NCBI GenBank assembly: GCA_011056555.1
Contig: DSEQ01000033.1
Span: forward strand, 167,996-231,995
Direction of reading: 5' to 3'
From: Candidatus Zixiibacteriota bacterium
Lineage (GTDB): Bacteria > Zixibacteria > MSB-5A5 > JAABVY01
Length of the DNA: 64,000 nucleotides
The notes under the pieces were generated by a model. The model made no database searches and was not told where the DNA came from. It saw nothing but the letters and a program-made list of their open reading frames with translations. Positions 37,278-45,971 of this stretch are shown piece after piece (within the stretch, counting starts at the first letter, position 1; each line of letters opens with the position of its first letter). The position numbers and the translations under genes were made by a program.

Positions 37278-38926
37278 TGGGTTGCAGGACGCTTAGCTAT
37301 AATGAGATAAAAGGGACAAGCCAGTTATTCAAAGATTTCCTTTTCGATTTCAAAAAGGTGGCGCCCTATTACTGCGCCGATTTCAAGGACCTGGACAGAT
37401 TCCGGGGCAAGGCTTCGAAGCTGGCAGAATCCTTCTATGCCCGCACGGAACTGGCGGATATTCTCCTGGATCAAAATAGACAATATGGCCTGGGCCAGAA
37501 GTCTCTGGAGAACGTTGAAAAGCTGAAAGATGAAAAATCATGCGTGGTTTTCACCGGCCAGCAGGTTGGAATGCTGACCGGGCCCCTCTATACCATTTAT
37601 AAGACCCTGACATCGATTAAACTGGCCAATCTTCTGGAATCAGAAATTGGGATTCCGGTTATACCTATCTTCTGGCTGGCCGCCGACGATCATGATTTCG
37701 AGGAAGTGCGCCATGTGTATATTATCGATAAGGGCGGTAAGCCGGTTAGGATTTATTATGAGCCGGAATCAGATCTCGGGGATGTGCCGATGGGATTTGT
37801 TAAGTGTGATAAGAAGATAAACACATTTCTGGATGAAGTCCTGGAAGCCCTTCCGAAAACTGAGTATAGCGATGATGTTGAGAGGAAGGTTCGGGAATCG
37901 TACCGGGAAGGCACGCTCTTGGTGGATGCCTTTGGTAAGATGCTGGGAAAGTTCTTTGAGAACTCCGGGCTGGTGATAGTGAACCCGTCAGATATTCGCG
38001 TCAAGCAGCTGGCTGCGCCCATATATGCCCGGGAGATCGAGGAATATGAATCATCAAATCAGATAATCTCCATCGCCAATACCGAACTTGACAGTCTGGG
38101 GTATCACCTGCAGGTACACCACCGGGAAGACTATTTGAACCTGTTTTATTATAGCGGAAAACGTGTCCGTATAGGCCATAATCATGAGGGTTACTTCATT
38201 GACGGCGTCGACAGGAAATATACCAGGGAAGAGCTGATCGATGCTGTACATCAGTCGCCGGTATATTTCTCGCCCAATGTTCTTCTGCGTCCGGTTACCC
38301 AGGATTATCTATTCCCGACCCTGGCCTATATCGCCGGACCGGCCGAAGATGCGTACTTCGCCCAGATTAAGGATCTGCACGGTCATTTCGACGTGGAATG
38401 TCCAATCGTATTTCCCCGCATCTCCGCCACCATACTGGATAGGCATGCCACCAAGACCCTTGACAAATACGAGCTGAAGCTGCCTGACTTGATGGATGAC
38501 AGGTCACTTCAGGCGGCCATAAAAGAGATTGTTGAAGAGCAGGTGCCCGATGAGGTAATGGAAAAATTTGATGAAGGCCGGGAAGAGATTACTTCCAGGA
38601 TTCTTGAATTCGAGAAATACCTCGAGAATCTGGACGAGGGTGTCAGAAAGACTGTGCACAAGACCAAGGGCAGAGTTGACTACGAGTTGAAATCGCTGCA
38701 GGAAAAAATCGTAAAGGCTTATAAGAAGAAAAATGACAATGTAGTTCGTGCCGTACAGAAGTGCGCGGATTTTGTCTTTCCGGAGGCGTCCCTGCAGGAG
38801 CGTCACCTGAATGTCCTGACATTCATAAATAAATACGGACCCGATTTTATAGACCGCATTTCTGAACATCTCAAGCTGGACGCCTACGATCATCAGGTGC
38901 TCTGCCTGGAAGATATAGGGTATTGA
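37277..38926 (+). CDS. bshC: BshC, bacillithiol synthase (cysteine-adding step)
   Basis: About 549 residues. ATG 37277 overlaps the pump stop; an upstream in-frame codon at 37241 lies inside the pump gene. BshC motifs include VVFTGQQVGMLTGPLYTIYK near 92, FWLAADDHDFEEVRHVY near 133 and FLRPV-like LLRPVTQDYLFPTLAYIAGP near 335, plus a long C-terminal coiled coil. BshC adds L-cysteine to glucosaminyl-malate, the last step of bacillithiol synthesis. All three bsh genes are adjacent here, which supports the assignment strongly. Confidence 0.94.
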   Translation: MGCRTLSYNEIKGTSQLFKDFLFDFKKVAPYYCADFKDLDRFRGKASKLAESFYARTELADILLDQNRQYGLGQKSLENVEKLKDEKSCVVFTGQQVGMLTGPLYTIYKTLTSIKLANLLESEIGIPVIPIFWLAADDHDFEEVRHVYIIDKGGKPVRIYYEPESDLGDVPMGFVKCDKKINTFLDEVLEALPKTEYSDDVERKVRESYREGTLLVDAFGKMLGKFFENSGLVIVNPSDIRVKQLAAPIYAREIEEYESSNQIISIANTELDSLGYHLQVHHREDYLNLFYYSGKRVRIGHNHEGYFIDGVDRKYTREELIDAVHQSPVYFSPNVLLRPVTQDYLFPTLAYIAGPAEDAYFAQIKDLHGHFDVECPIVFPRISATILDRHATKTLDKYELKLPDLMDDRSLQAAIKEIVEEQVPDEVMEKFDEGREEITSRILEFEKYLENLDEGVRKTVHKTKGRVDYELKSLQEKIVKAYKKKNDNVVRAVQKCADFVFPEASLQERHLNVLTFINKYGPDFIDRISEHLKLDAYDHQVLCLEDIGY

Positions 38927-38927
38927 T

Positions 38928-40049
38928 GTGAAAATCGGTATTGTCTGTTATCCGGTTATCGGCGGCTCCGGGGTGGTTGCTACAGAGCTGGGTATATACC
39001 TGGCACAACGGGGGCATCAGGTACATTTCTTCTCGTATGCTCTGCCGTTCAGGTGGGATCCCGATCTGCGGAATCTGTTTTATCATCAGGTGGAGACCTC
39101 CAATTATCCTCTCTTCAAGTATCCCCCCTACACATTGACACTGGCGGCCAAGATCGCCAGTATTGCGGTCCAAGAGAATCTGGATATAGTGCATGCCCAT
39201 TATGCCATACCTCACGCTATCTGCGGATACCTGGCCAGGGAGATGATCCCGGAGAAGAACCTGAAGGTCATCACCACTCTTCATGGCACTGATGTGACTC
39301 TGGTTGGTTCTGAAAAATCATTTTTTGATATTACCAGATTTTCGATTGTAAGCTCGGATGCTTCCACCGCAGTATCGCGCCATCTCAAGGAAGAGGTTTG
39401 CAGGACTTTTGATCTATGCAATGACATAGAAGTGATATATAATTTCATCGATCCTGCAAAATACAGGCCCTGCGATCCATGTAATCTGCGCAAGACCTAT
39501 GCCCCCGATGGTGAAAAGATTGTAATACATATGTCCAATTTCAGGTCGCTTAAAAGGATCCCGGACGTTGTCGATACATTCGCAGGAATCCATCAGAAGA
39601 TAAAAAGCAGGCTGATCCTGATCGGCGAGGGTCCGGATACCGTTACCGCGGCACAGATGGCGGAGAAATACGGTATCTCCAAGGATGTGATCTTTCTTGG
39701 AAGCCGCCATGATGTCGCTAGCATTCTTTCTGCCGGACACCTGTTCCTGCTGCCGTCGGAGCATGAATCATTCGGCCTGGCGGCAATGGAAGCCCTGTGT
39801 TGCGGGGTGCCGGCGATTGGCACAGATTCCACCGGTTTGCCCGAGTTGATCGATGATGGCAAGTCGGGCTTTTTGTGTAAGCTGGGTGATACAGAAGATA
39901 TGGCCGAGAAGGCCGTGAAGCTTCTGTCGGATGAGGATATGTGGCAGTCTTTTTCGGATCATGCGCGCAAGTCGGTCTCCGAAAAATTTCATTACGAAAA
40001 AATTGTTGCTCAGTATGAGAAGATGTATGAGAAGGTGTTGAGTAAATGA
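38928..40049 (+). CDS. bshA: BshA, N-acetyl-glucosaminyl-L-malate synthase
   Basis: 373 residues from GTG 38928, one base after bshC. It is a GT4 glycosyltransferase with KIGIVCYPVIGGSGVVATEL at the N-terminus (BshA signature) and LPSEHESFGLAAMEALCCGV near 280, the donor-site EX7E region. TLHGTDVTLVGSEKSFFDIT is also BshA-like. It joins GlcNAc from UDP-GlcNAc to L-malate, the first step of bacillithiol synthesis. Confidence 0.95.
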   Translation: MKIGIVCYPVIGGSGVVATELGIYLAQRGHQVHFFSYALPFRWDPDLRNLFYHQVETSNYPLFKYPPYTLTLAAKIASIAVQENLDIVHAHYAIPHAICGYLAREMIPEKNLKVITTLHGTDVTLVGSEKSFFDITRFSIVSSDASTAVSRHLKEEVCRTFDLCNDIEVIYNFIDPAKYRPCDPCNLRKTYAPDGEKIVIHMSNFRSLKRIPDVVDTFAGIHQKIKSRLILIGEGPDTVTAAQMAEKYGISKDVIFLGSRHDVASILSAGHLFLLPSEHESFGLAAMEALCCGVPAIGTDSTGLPELIDDGKSGFLCKLGDTEDMAEKAVKLLSDEDMWQSFSDHARKSVSEKFHYEKIVAQYEKMYEKVLSK

Positions 40050-40768
40050 GTGATGACAAGCTTGATGTCCTGGCATTTGCGGCGCATTGCGACGATATCG
40101 AAATAACTTCGGGGGGGCTGCTGATAAAGCTGGTCGATAGCGGCCATAAGGTGGGCGCATGCGATTTGACCGCCGGCGAGATGGGCACGAAGGGCTCAAA
40201 AGAGGAGCGTCTGAATGAGTCTCAATGTGCGGCTAAGGTAATGGGGCTGACAATCCGAGAGAATCTGGAATTTCCTGATGCGCAGCTCGAGTTCAAGCGG
40301 GAATATTTTATGAAGATGGCCGAGGTGATCAGGAAGTATCAACCGCACATGGTGATACTTCCACACTGGGAACAGCGTCATCCCGATCATAGAATCTGTT
40401 CGCAGCTGGGCCAGGATGCCTGTTATTTTTCCGGTTTGAAAAAACTCGATCTGCCGGGCGAGCCGCATCGTCCACATAAGATTATTTTTTCAACTTATTA
40501 CCGTACGATGGCCCTACCGACATTCTATGTCGATATTTCGCAGCAGTTTGAACGTAAGCTGGAGGCTGTAAAATGCTATAAATCGCAGTTTGACAGCACT
40601 CCTGAATCGAAGCAGATATTTCATCCCGGCACCGATATTTTCGATTATATCAGGACCAGAGACCATAACCAGGGTATAACCATCCGCACCGAATACGCGG
40701 AGGCTTACATCCAGAAAGAGCCGCTGCAGGTTGATGATCCGATGACCTTGAAGGTCAGGTCGGTATAG
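40046..40768 (+). CDS. bshB1: BshB1, N-acetylglucosaminyl-malate deacetylase (LmbE/PIG-L family)
   Basis: A protein of 240 residues. Zinc motif AHCDDIEITSGG near 13 (AHPDD type, with Cys in place of Pro) and WEQRHPDHRICS near 110 supply the metal ligands. DLTAGEMGTKGS near 36 is typical of BshB1. It removes the acetyl group from GlcNAc-malate, the middle step of bacillithiol synthesis. The start overlaps the bshA stop (ATGA). It is the last gene of the operon that begins at the tetR promoter. Confidence 0.94.
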   Translation: MSDDKLDVLAFAAHCDDIEITSGGLLIKLVDSGHKVGACDLTAGEMGTKGSKEERLNESQCAAKVMGLTIRENLEFPDAQLEFKREYFMKMAEVIRKYQPHMVILPHWEQRHPDHRICSQLGQDACYFSGLKKLDLPGEPHRPHKIIFSTYYRTMALPTFYVDISQQFERKLEAVKCYKSQFDSTPESKQIFHPGTDIFDYIRTRDHNQGITIRTEYAEAYIQKEPLQVDDPMTLKVRSV

Positions 40769-40938
40769 AATCTGTTTTACCGCTCTTCAGTTATGAATTT
40801 TATTGACGCGATTTCATGTTCTCTCCTTCAAAGTTGCCATCATACCCTATTTATGTGAGAGAATCGTTTGAGATTAAACTGGCACTGTAATTTCAGGCTT
40901 TCGCTGGAACTATGTCGGGGCGATTGTATTCAATAAGT

Positions 40939-40966
40939 TTGACTTTGGGGCGATAATGGATATATT
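40939..40966 (+). promoter_or_regulatory. selC: Putative promoter of tRNA-Sec (TTGACT-N16-TATATT)
   Basis: The -35 TTGACT at 40939-40944 and -10 TATATT at 40961-40966, with a 16-base spacer, end 8 bases before the mature tRNA 5' end at 40975. The same pattern (TTGACT, 16 bases, TATATT) recurs upstream of the giant surface protein at 55997. Confidence 0.55.
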
Positions 40967-40974
40967 CAGCATTC

Positions 40975-41064
40975 GGAAGAGGATGGGGTCTGGTGGCCCC
41001 CGCGGGCTTCAAACCCGTTGGCTGCCCCAAAAGGCAGCGGAGGGTTCGATTCCTTCCCCTTCCG
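40975..41064 (+). tRNA. selC: tRNA-Sec (anticodon TCA)
   Basis: About 90 bases starting GGAAGAG and ending CCCTTCC-G, without an encoded CCA. The anticodon loop is CTTCAAA with TCA at 41009-41011 and a 5-bp stem (GCGGG/CCCGT). There is a long variable arm (GCTGCC/GGCAGC, 41021-41026 with 41033-41038), a D stem of GGGG/CCCC, and a T arm GAGGG-TTCGATT-CCTTC. These are the hallmarks of selenocysteine tRNA; selA and selB follow at once. The acceptor plus T helices add up to 12 positions (7+5 or 8+4), with an A.C mismatch at the sixth pair, instead of the usual bacterial 8+5. Confidence 0.93.
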
Positions 41065-41125
41065 CTTTTATTTTTGCCAGTTAATGCTTGTGTGTCGCGG
41101 GTAAGCTTAATATATTTTGCAGGTT

Positions 41126-42496
41126 ATGCAGAAATCCGAAATCAAAACATACAAAGATATTCCCCAGGTGGAGAAAATCCTGGCCTGGGGGGAATTGACG
41201 GAATATGTCCAGAAGTACTCCAGGCCGCTGGTCACTATCGTTGTCCGCAAGGCAGTTGAAGATCTTCGCACCCGGATTAAGGATGGTAAGACCTCCGATA
41301 GAGCAAAACTCCTCAAATCGATCACAAGAGAGCTTGATAAAATCCGCTTTGAACTGACCAATAAGGTCATCAATGCTACGGGGATTGTGGTACATACAAA
41401 TCTGGGACGGGCTCCCCTGGGTGAGAAAACATTCGAGCGCTTAAAGGACAAAATTTCAGGTTACTCATCTCTCGAGTTTGATGTCCTGAAAGGGGAACGG
41501 GGGAGCCGGGGATCGTATCTGTTTGAGCTTTTGTCCGCTATGACCGGAGCCGAAGCTGGAATTGCGGTCAACAATAATGCCGCAGCTGTTATGCTGATCC
41601 TGAATACATTTGGCTTGAACAAAAAGTGCGTAGTATCGCGCGGTGAGCAGGTACAGATCGGGGGCGGATTCCGGATGCCTGAGGTGGCCACCAGAAGCGG
41701 GGTCAATTTGATCGAGGTGGGGACCACAAACCGTACCGTCATCGATGATTACCGCGATGCTGTTGATGATGAAACGAGCATACTTTTCAAGGTGCATCTC
41801 TCCAATTTCAGGCTGGTCGGTTTCACCGAGGAGACCTCGCTCAAAGAACTGGTTGCGCTGGGCAAAGAAAAGGGCCTGACTGTGGTGCATGACCTCGGAT
41901 CGGGAGCGTTTGTGGATACATCAGAGTTCGGACTGGGCCGTGAGCCTACAATTCAGGATTCGCTCATGGCCGGTGCCGATCTGGTCTGCTTCTCCGGGGA
42001 TAAACTCCTGGGAGGCCCCCAGGCTGGTATGATCCTTGGCAAGAAGGAGAAGGTTGCGGCGGTTAAGAAGAATCCGCTTTATCGCACGGTCCGCCTGGAT
42101 AAAATGGTGATCGCGATCCTGGAAGAATTAATACTGAGCTACATGAAGTCAGATTACGAAAATATCCCGGCGATTGCGCTTTTGTCGGCTGATAACGATG
42201 AGCTCAGGAAGCGGGCGGAGAAAATTAGAACGGCCTTGAAAGATTTGAAGAATGAGATCGAAGTAGTCGAGACCGAGGCGTTTTGCGGAGGCGGATCACT
42301 TCCCGAGGAATCGTTTCCATCTGTTGGAATCAAAGTCATAGATTCAAAGGTAACAGATCTGGCAAAACGTCTGCGCATGAATAATCCGCCGCTGATTGGA
42401 AGAATCAAGGATGATCAGCTTATCCTGGACATTCGCACAATATTTCCGCATGAGGACAAAATCGTGATTGAAGCTTTGCAAAGGGCGCTGGAATAG
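41126..42496 (+). CDS. selA: SelA, L-seryl-tRNA(Sec) selenium transferase
   Basis: About 456 residues from ATG 41126 (a TTG at 41117 is a possible alternative; neither has a strong ribosome site). It is a PLP enzyme; the Schiff-base Lys lies in CFSGDKLLGGPQAGMI near residue 293, matching E. coli Lys295. VINATGIVVHTNLGRAPLG near 80 is a SelA hallmark. It converts Ser-tRNA(Sec) to Sec-tRNA(Sec) with selenophosphate. It sits 61 bases after the tRNA-Sec gene, and its stop abuts the selB start. Confidence 0.96.
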   Translation: MQKSEIKTYKDIPQVEKILAWGELTEYVQKYSRPLVTIVVRKAVEDLRTRIKDGKTSDRAKLLKSITRELDKIRFELTNKVINATGIVVHTNLGRAPLGEKTFERLKDKISGYSSLEFDVLKGERGSRGSYLFELLSAMTGAEAGIAVNNNAAAVMLILNTFGLNKKCVVSRGEQVQIGGGFRMPEVATRSGVNLIEVGTTNRTVIDDYRDAVDDETSILFKVHLSNFRLVGFTEETSLKELVALGKEKGLTVVHDLGSGAFVDTSEFGLGREPTIQDSLMAGADLVCFSGDKLLGGPQAGMILGKKEKVAAVKKNPLYRTVRLDKMVIAILEELILSYMKSDYENIPAIALLSADNDELRKRAEKIRTALKDLKNEIEVVETEAFCGGGSLPEESFPSVGIKVIDSKVTDLAKRLRMNNPPLIGRIKDDQLILDIRTIFPHEDKIVIEALQRALE

Positions 42497-44368
42497 ATGA
42501 TCTATACTCTGGCCACGGCGGGACATATCGATCATGGCAAATCCACTCTGGTCAAGGCTTTGACTGGAATCAACCCGGATCGTCTGCCCGAGGAGCAGCA
42601 GAGGGAGATGACTATCGATCTGGGCTTTGCCTGGTTTGATCTTGATGATGAGACCGAGGTCGGCATTGTCGATGTGCCCGGACATGAGCGCTTTATCCGC
42701 AATATGATCTCCGGGGTGGGCGGTATCGATTATGTCCTTTTCATTGTGGCCGCGGATGACGGCTGGATGCCGCAGTCCCAGGAGCATCTGGAGATACTTG
42801 ATTTTCTCGGCCACAAGCATGGAGCAGTGGTTATCACCAAGGTCGATCTGGTCAGGGAGGAGTGGATCGAGCTTGTAGAGGAAGATATCAGAGGTAAAAT
42901 AGAGGGGAGTTTTTTGGAAGGCGCCCCGATCTTCAAATTTTCCTCCAGAGGTTCCCGCGGTTTGGAGGAAATACTGGATCATCTCAAGGGAGTGCTTCCC
43001 GGTCTTCCCGAACGTTATAACCCGCAGAAGCCGAGATTGTATATAGATCGAGTGTTTTCTCTCACAGGTATCGGCACTGTTGTGACCGGCACCATGCGTG
43101 ACGGCAGTTTTAAAATTGGCGATGAGGTGCGGATTATATCATCGGGGAGGACAGCGCGCATCAAATCTATCCAGACTTTCAAGCAGCAGAGGGAAGTATC
43201 TTTCCAGGGCGTCAGGACGGCGCTGTCATTGACGGGGGTGTCCAAAGAAGAGATTACCCGGGGGGACTGCTTGGCAGTTCCGGATCAGTGGCAGGGCACA
43301 AGGAATGTCGCTCTCAGGGTAAGTCTTTCCGATCTAAATCATATCCCGCTTTCGCACAATCGCAAAGTGACAGTACTCATCGGCACCACGGAAATTGAAT
43401 CGAGTGCCCGGGTATTTAAGGAGGACGATTTCTCCAAAAGCGACAGCGGGGTTTGCATATTCGAATTCGAGAACAGGATTATGGCGCGTTTAGGCGATAG
43501 CTTAATATTGCGCTACCCGACTCCTGATATCCTTGTAGGCGGAGGCGTGGTTACGGATGTTGACCTGTCGCGTTTTATTCGCCGTGATAAAGGTATGAGA
43601 AAGTTCTATTTTGAACGCAGGCTGGATTCTGTCCGGGAGTTGATAGTATCAGAGCTGCGGAAATACAAAACCCGGGAGGCCGGCAGACTTCTTGAAGCAT
43701 CCAATCTACATGATGATGACATAAATGGGGCCGCGAAGGATTTGATCGAGAGCGGCGAGGTCGAGAAGTATGGAAATTATCTTATAACCGCTGAATACAA
43801 AATAAGTCTTTTTGATAAAATAATCGATTACCTGAAAAAATTTCATGCGGATCATCCCAGCCGCAGAGGTGTTTCAAAAAGTGAAATCACCTCCAAGCTC
43901 AAACTGGAGCAAGCCGTAATCGATTTTGCAGTCAAGCAGCTTCAAATTGAGGGCAGGATAAATATCTCCAATAACCTCCTTTCCATGTCGGAGCATGAGA
44001 CCAGCCTGAAACCGCAGCAGCAGAAAATCCGGCAGGATATCCTTGATCAACTGGCGGTACCGGACCTGATGACTCCCACCCGAAAAGAGATAGAAAAGAA
44101 CATGCATCAGATCCGGGAAGTCCTGAATTATCTGATACAGTCCGGTGAAGTTATTGAACTTTCTGACGGGATTCTTTACAGGAGCGAGGATTTTGATGAA
44201 ATCAAGCATACTGTAACGGATCTTATCAGGAAAAATGGTTCTGTGGAAGTCAAAGATATCAAAAATGCCTTCGGACTGACCCGTAAATACACGATCCCGA
44301 TTCTGGAATATCTCGATCGACAGGGATTCACCCGTCGTGAAGGCGATAAACGGGTTCTGAATGAATAA
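42497..44368 (+). CDS. selB: SelB, selenocysteine-specific elongation factor
   Basis: A protein of 623 residues, starting directly after selA. GTPase motifs are G1 GHIDHGKSTL (9-18), G3 DVPGHERF near 58 and G4 TKVDL near 113. NPDRLPEEQQREMTIDLGFA is the SelB switch region. Domains 2-3 follow, and the C-terminal ~250 residues hold winged-helix repeats (DIKNAFGLTRKYTIPILEYL at the end) that read the SECIS hairpin. It delivers Sec-tRNA to UGA codons. The amidohydrolase start overlaps its stop by 8 bases. Confidence 0.96.
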   Translation: MIYTLATAGHIDHGKSTLVKALTGINPDRLPEEQQREMTIDLGFAWFDLDDETEVGIVDVPGHERFIRNMISGVGGIDYVLFIVAADDGWMPQSQEHLEILDFLGHKHGAVVITKVDLVREEWIELVEEDIRGKIEGSFLEGAPIFKFSSRGSRGLEEILDHLKGVLPGLPERYNPQKPRLYIDRVFSLTGIGTVVTGTMRDGSFKIGDEVRIISSGRTARIKSIQTFKQQREVSFQGVRTALSLTGVSKEEITRGDCLAVPDQWQGTRNVALRVSLSDLNHIPLSHNRKVTVLIGTTEIESSARVFKEDDFSKSDSGVCIFEFENRIMARLGDSLILRYPTPDILVGGGVVTDVDLSRFIRRDKGMRKFYFERRLDSVRELIVSELRKYKTREAGRLLEASNLHDDDINGAAKDLIESGEVEKYGNYLITAEYKISLFDKIIDYLKKFHADHPSRRGVSKSEITSKLKLEQAVIDFAVKQLQIEGRINISNNLLSMSEHETSLKPQQQKIRQDILDQLAVPDLMTPTRKEIEKNMHQIREVLNYLIQSGEVIELSDGILYRSEDFDEIKHTVTDLIRKNGSVEVKDIKNAFGLTRKYTIPILEYLDRQGFTRREGDKRVLNE

Positions 44369-45971
44369 AGAGCGGAAAACAGAGAATCTGCTGCTTTACA
44401 ACGGCCGCATTTATACCCAGGTGCCGGAAGCGCCATTTTATCAGGCGCTGGGAATTGCCGGCGGTAAGATCGTCTGGCTGGGCATGGATGATGAACTTTA
44501 CCAGCTTCCACCGGACAAATTCAAGATCATAAATCTTCGCGGCAAAACGGTGCTTCCATCATTCTTCGAGGCTCACATGCACTTCGCCTTCTGGGCCTGG
44601 TCGCTGGGATATATTGAACTGTCCGGATGCAAGTCGTATCAGGAGACATTGCGCGCTATCAAGAGCAGATCGCAGGAGCTCGAGCGCGGCCAGTGGCTGG
44701 TTGGACAGGGATGGTTCAAAGACGGCTGGGAGAATCCGGTCTGGCCCCATAAAAAGGATTTGGACAGGCTGGTTCCAAACCATCCTGCGGTCATGATGAG
44801 CCGCGATCAGCATGCCATCTGGGTAAATTCGAGGGCTCTTTTGAAGGCTGGTATCCGTGCCGATACCCCCGATCCCAGAGGGGGCGAAATTGTTCGTGAT
44901 GAGTCCGGTGAGCCCACCGGCATCCTTAAGGACACCGCCGCCCAGCAGGTTTACAGGATAATGAAACCGCCCACCGATGTACGAGGGTCGCTGCTTTTAA
45001 AAACGGCGGAGATGCATGCGCATTCTCTGGGTATCACAGGTGTGGCGAGCTTCGATTCTATTGATGGATTCAGGAGAGTTCAGAGCTTCCACAGGAAAAT
45101 AGGCCTCAAACTGCGGGTGAGCCAGTTTGTGCCTTCGGATCATCTGGATGAATTGATATCACTTGGTATTCAGAGCGGATTCGGTGACAGATTTCTGAGA
45201 ATCCAGGGGGTCAAGTATTTTGCCGACGGCGCTCTCGGCTCGCAGACCGCCCTGATGTTTCAACCCTATAAAGGAACAAAATCCGATTATGGTCTGGCTC
45301 TTTATGATGATGATGAACTGAAGGCTGAGGTTAAAAGATGCGCCAGGTCAGGACTGAATGTCGCTATTCATGCGATTGGCGATCGCGCCAACCGTATGGC
45401 CCTGGATGCGATTATCAAGGCACAGGGAAGATCAGCCGGGAAGTTCAGGAACAGGATCGAGCACTGTCAGCTTTTGAAAAAAGAGGATATCGAGAGATTT
45501 GGGCCCCACCGGATCGTGGGCTCGGTCCAGCCGGTGCAGATGCCGCTGGATATCGATATGATCAAGAAATATTGGGGCAGAAGGGGCCGCTATTCCTATG
45601 CCCTGAAGTCCATGCTCAGGAGCGGGGCAAGGCTGGCATTCGGTTCCGACGCCCCGATAGAACCACCTAATCCGTTGCTTAATATCTACTTGGCCGTCTC
45701 CCGTCACCCCCGTCAAACTGATAAACCGTTTTATCCGTCTGAACGGATCAGGGTGGAAGAGGCTGTTTTTGCACATACCTATGGGGGGGCATATTCAGTG
45801 GAACAGGAAAAGCTATTTGGGAGTATAAAAATCGGAAATTTTGCCGATTTAGTTATATTAGATAAAGATTTACATTGTATAAGCCCCGATCAAATCTCGC
45901 ATGTGGAAGTATTGGGGACACTGTTGGAGGGGGAATTTGTATATGGAAAGGAATATTTTCAAGACTGGTAG
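44361..45971 (+). CDS. YtcJ-like metal-dependent amidohydrolase (amidohydrolase family 3)
   Basis: A protein of 536 residues. Metal-site motifs are FEAHMHFAFWAW near 67 (HxH), VAIHAIGDRANRMALDAI near 335, RIEHCQLLKKEDIERF near 365 and FGSDAPIEPPNPLLNIY near 425. This spacing fits YtcJ/AepA-like amidohydrolases, which are predicted to be cytosolic hydrolases of amides or cyclic C-N bonds. Substrate unknown. It overlaps selB by 8 bases and the next gene by 29 bases, so it is part of the sel transcript, but no link to selenium is evident. Confidence 0.88.
   Translation: MNKERKTENLLLYNGRIYTQVPEAPFYQALGIAGGKIVWLGMDDELYQLPPDKFKIINLRGKTVLPSFFEAHMHFAFWAWSLGYIELSGCKSYQETLRAIKSRSQELERGQWLVGQGWFKDGWENPVWPHKKDLDRLVPNHPAVMMSRDQHAIWVNSRALLKAGIRADTPDPRGGEIVRDESGEPTGILKDTAAQQVYRIMKPPTDVRGSLLLKTAEMHAHSLGITGVASFDSIDGFRRVQSFHRKIGLKLRVSQFVPSDHLDELISLGIQSGFGDRFLRIQGVKYFADGALGSQTALMFQPYKGTKSDYGLALYDDDELKAEVKRCARSGLNVAIHAIGDRANRMALDAIIKAQGRSAGKFRNRIEHCQLLKKEDIERFGPHRIVGSVQPVQMPLDIDMIKKYWGRRGRYSYALKSMLRSGARLAFGSDAPIEPPNPLLNIYLAVSRHPRQTDKPFYPSERIRVEEAVFAHTYGGAYSVEQEKLFGSIKIGNFADLVILDKDLHCISPDQISHVEVLGTLLEGEFVYGKEYFQDW

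Noticed and set aside
40993..41259. 88-residue open frame covering the tRNA-Sec gene
   Set aside because: It overlaps a clearly folded tRNA and the start of selA in another frame.
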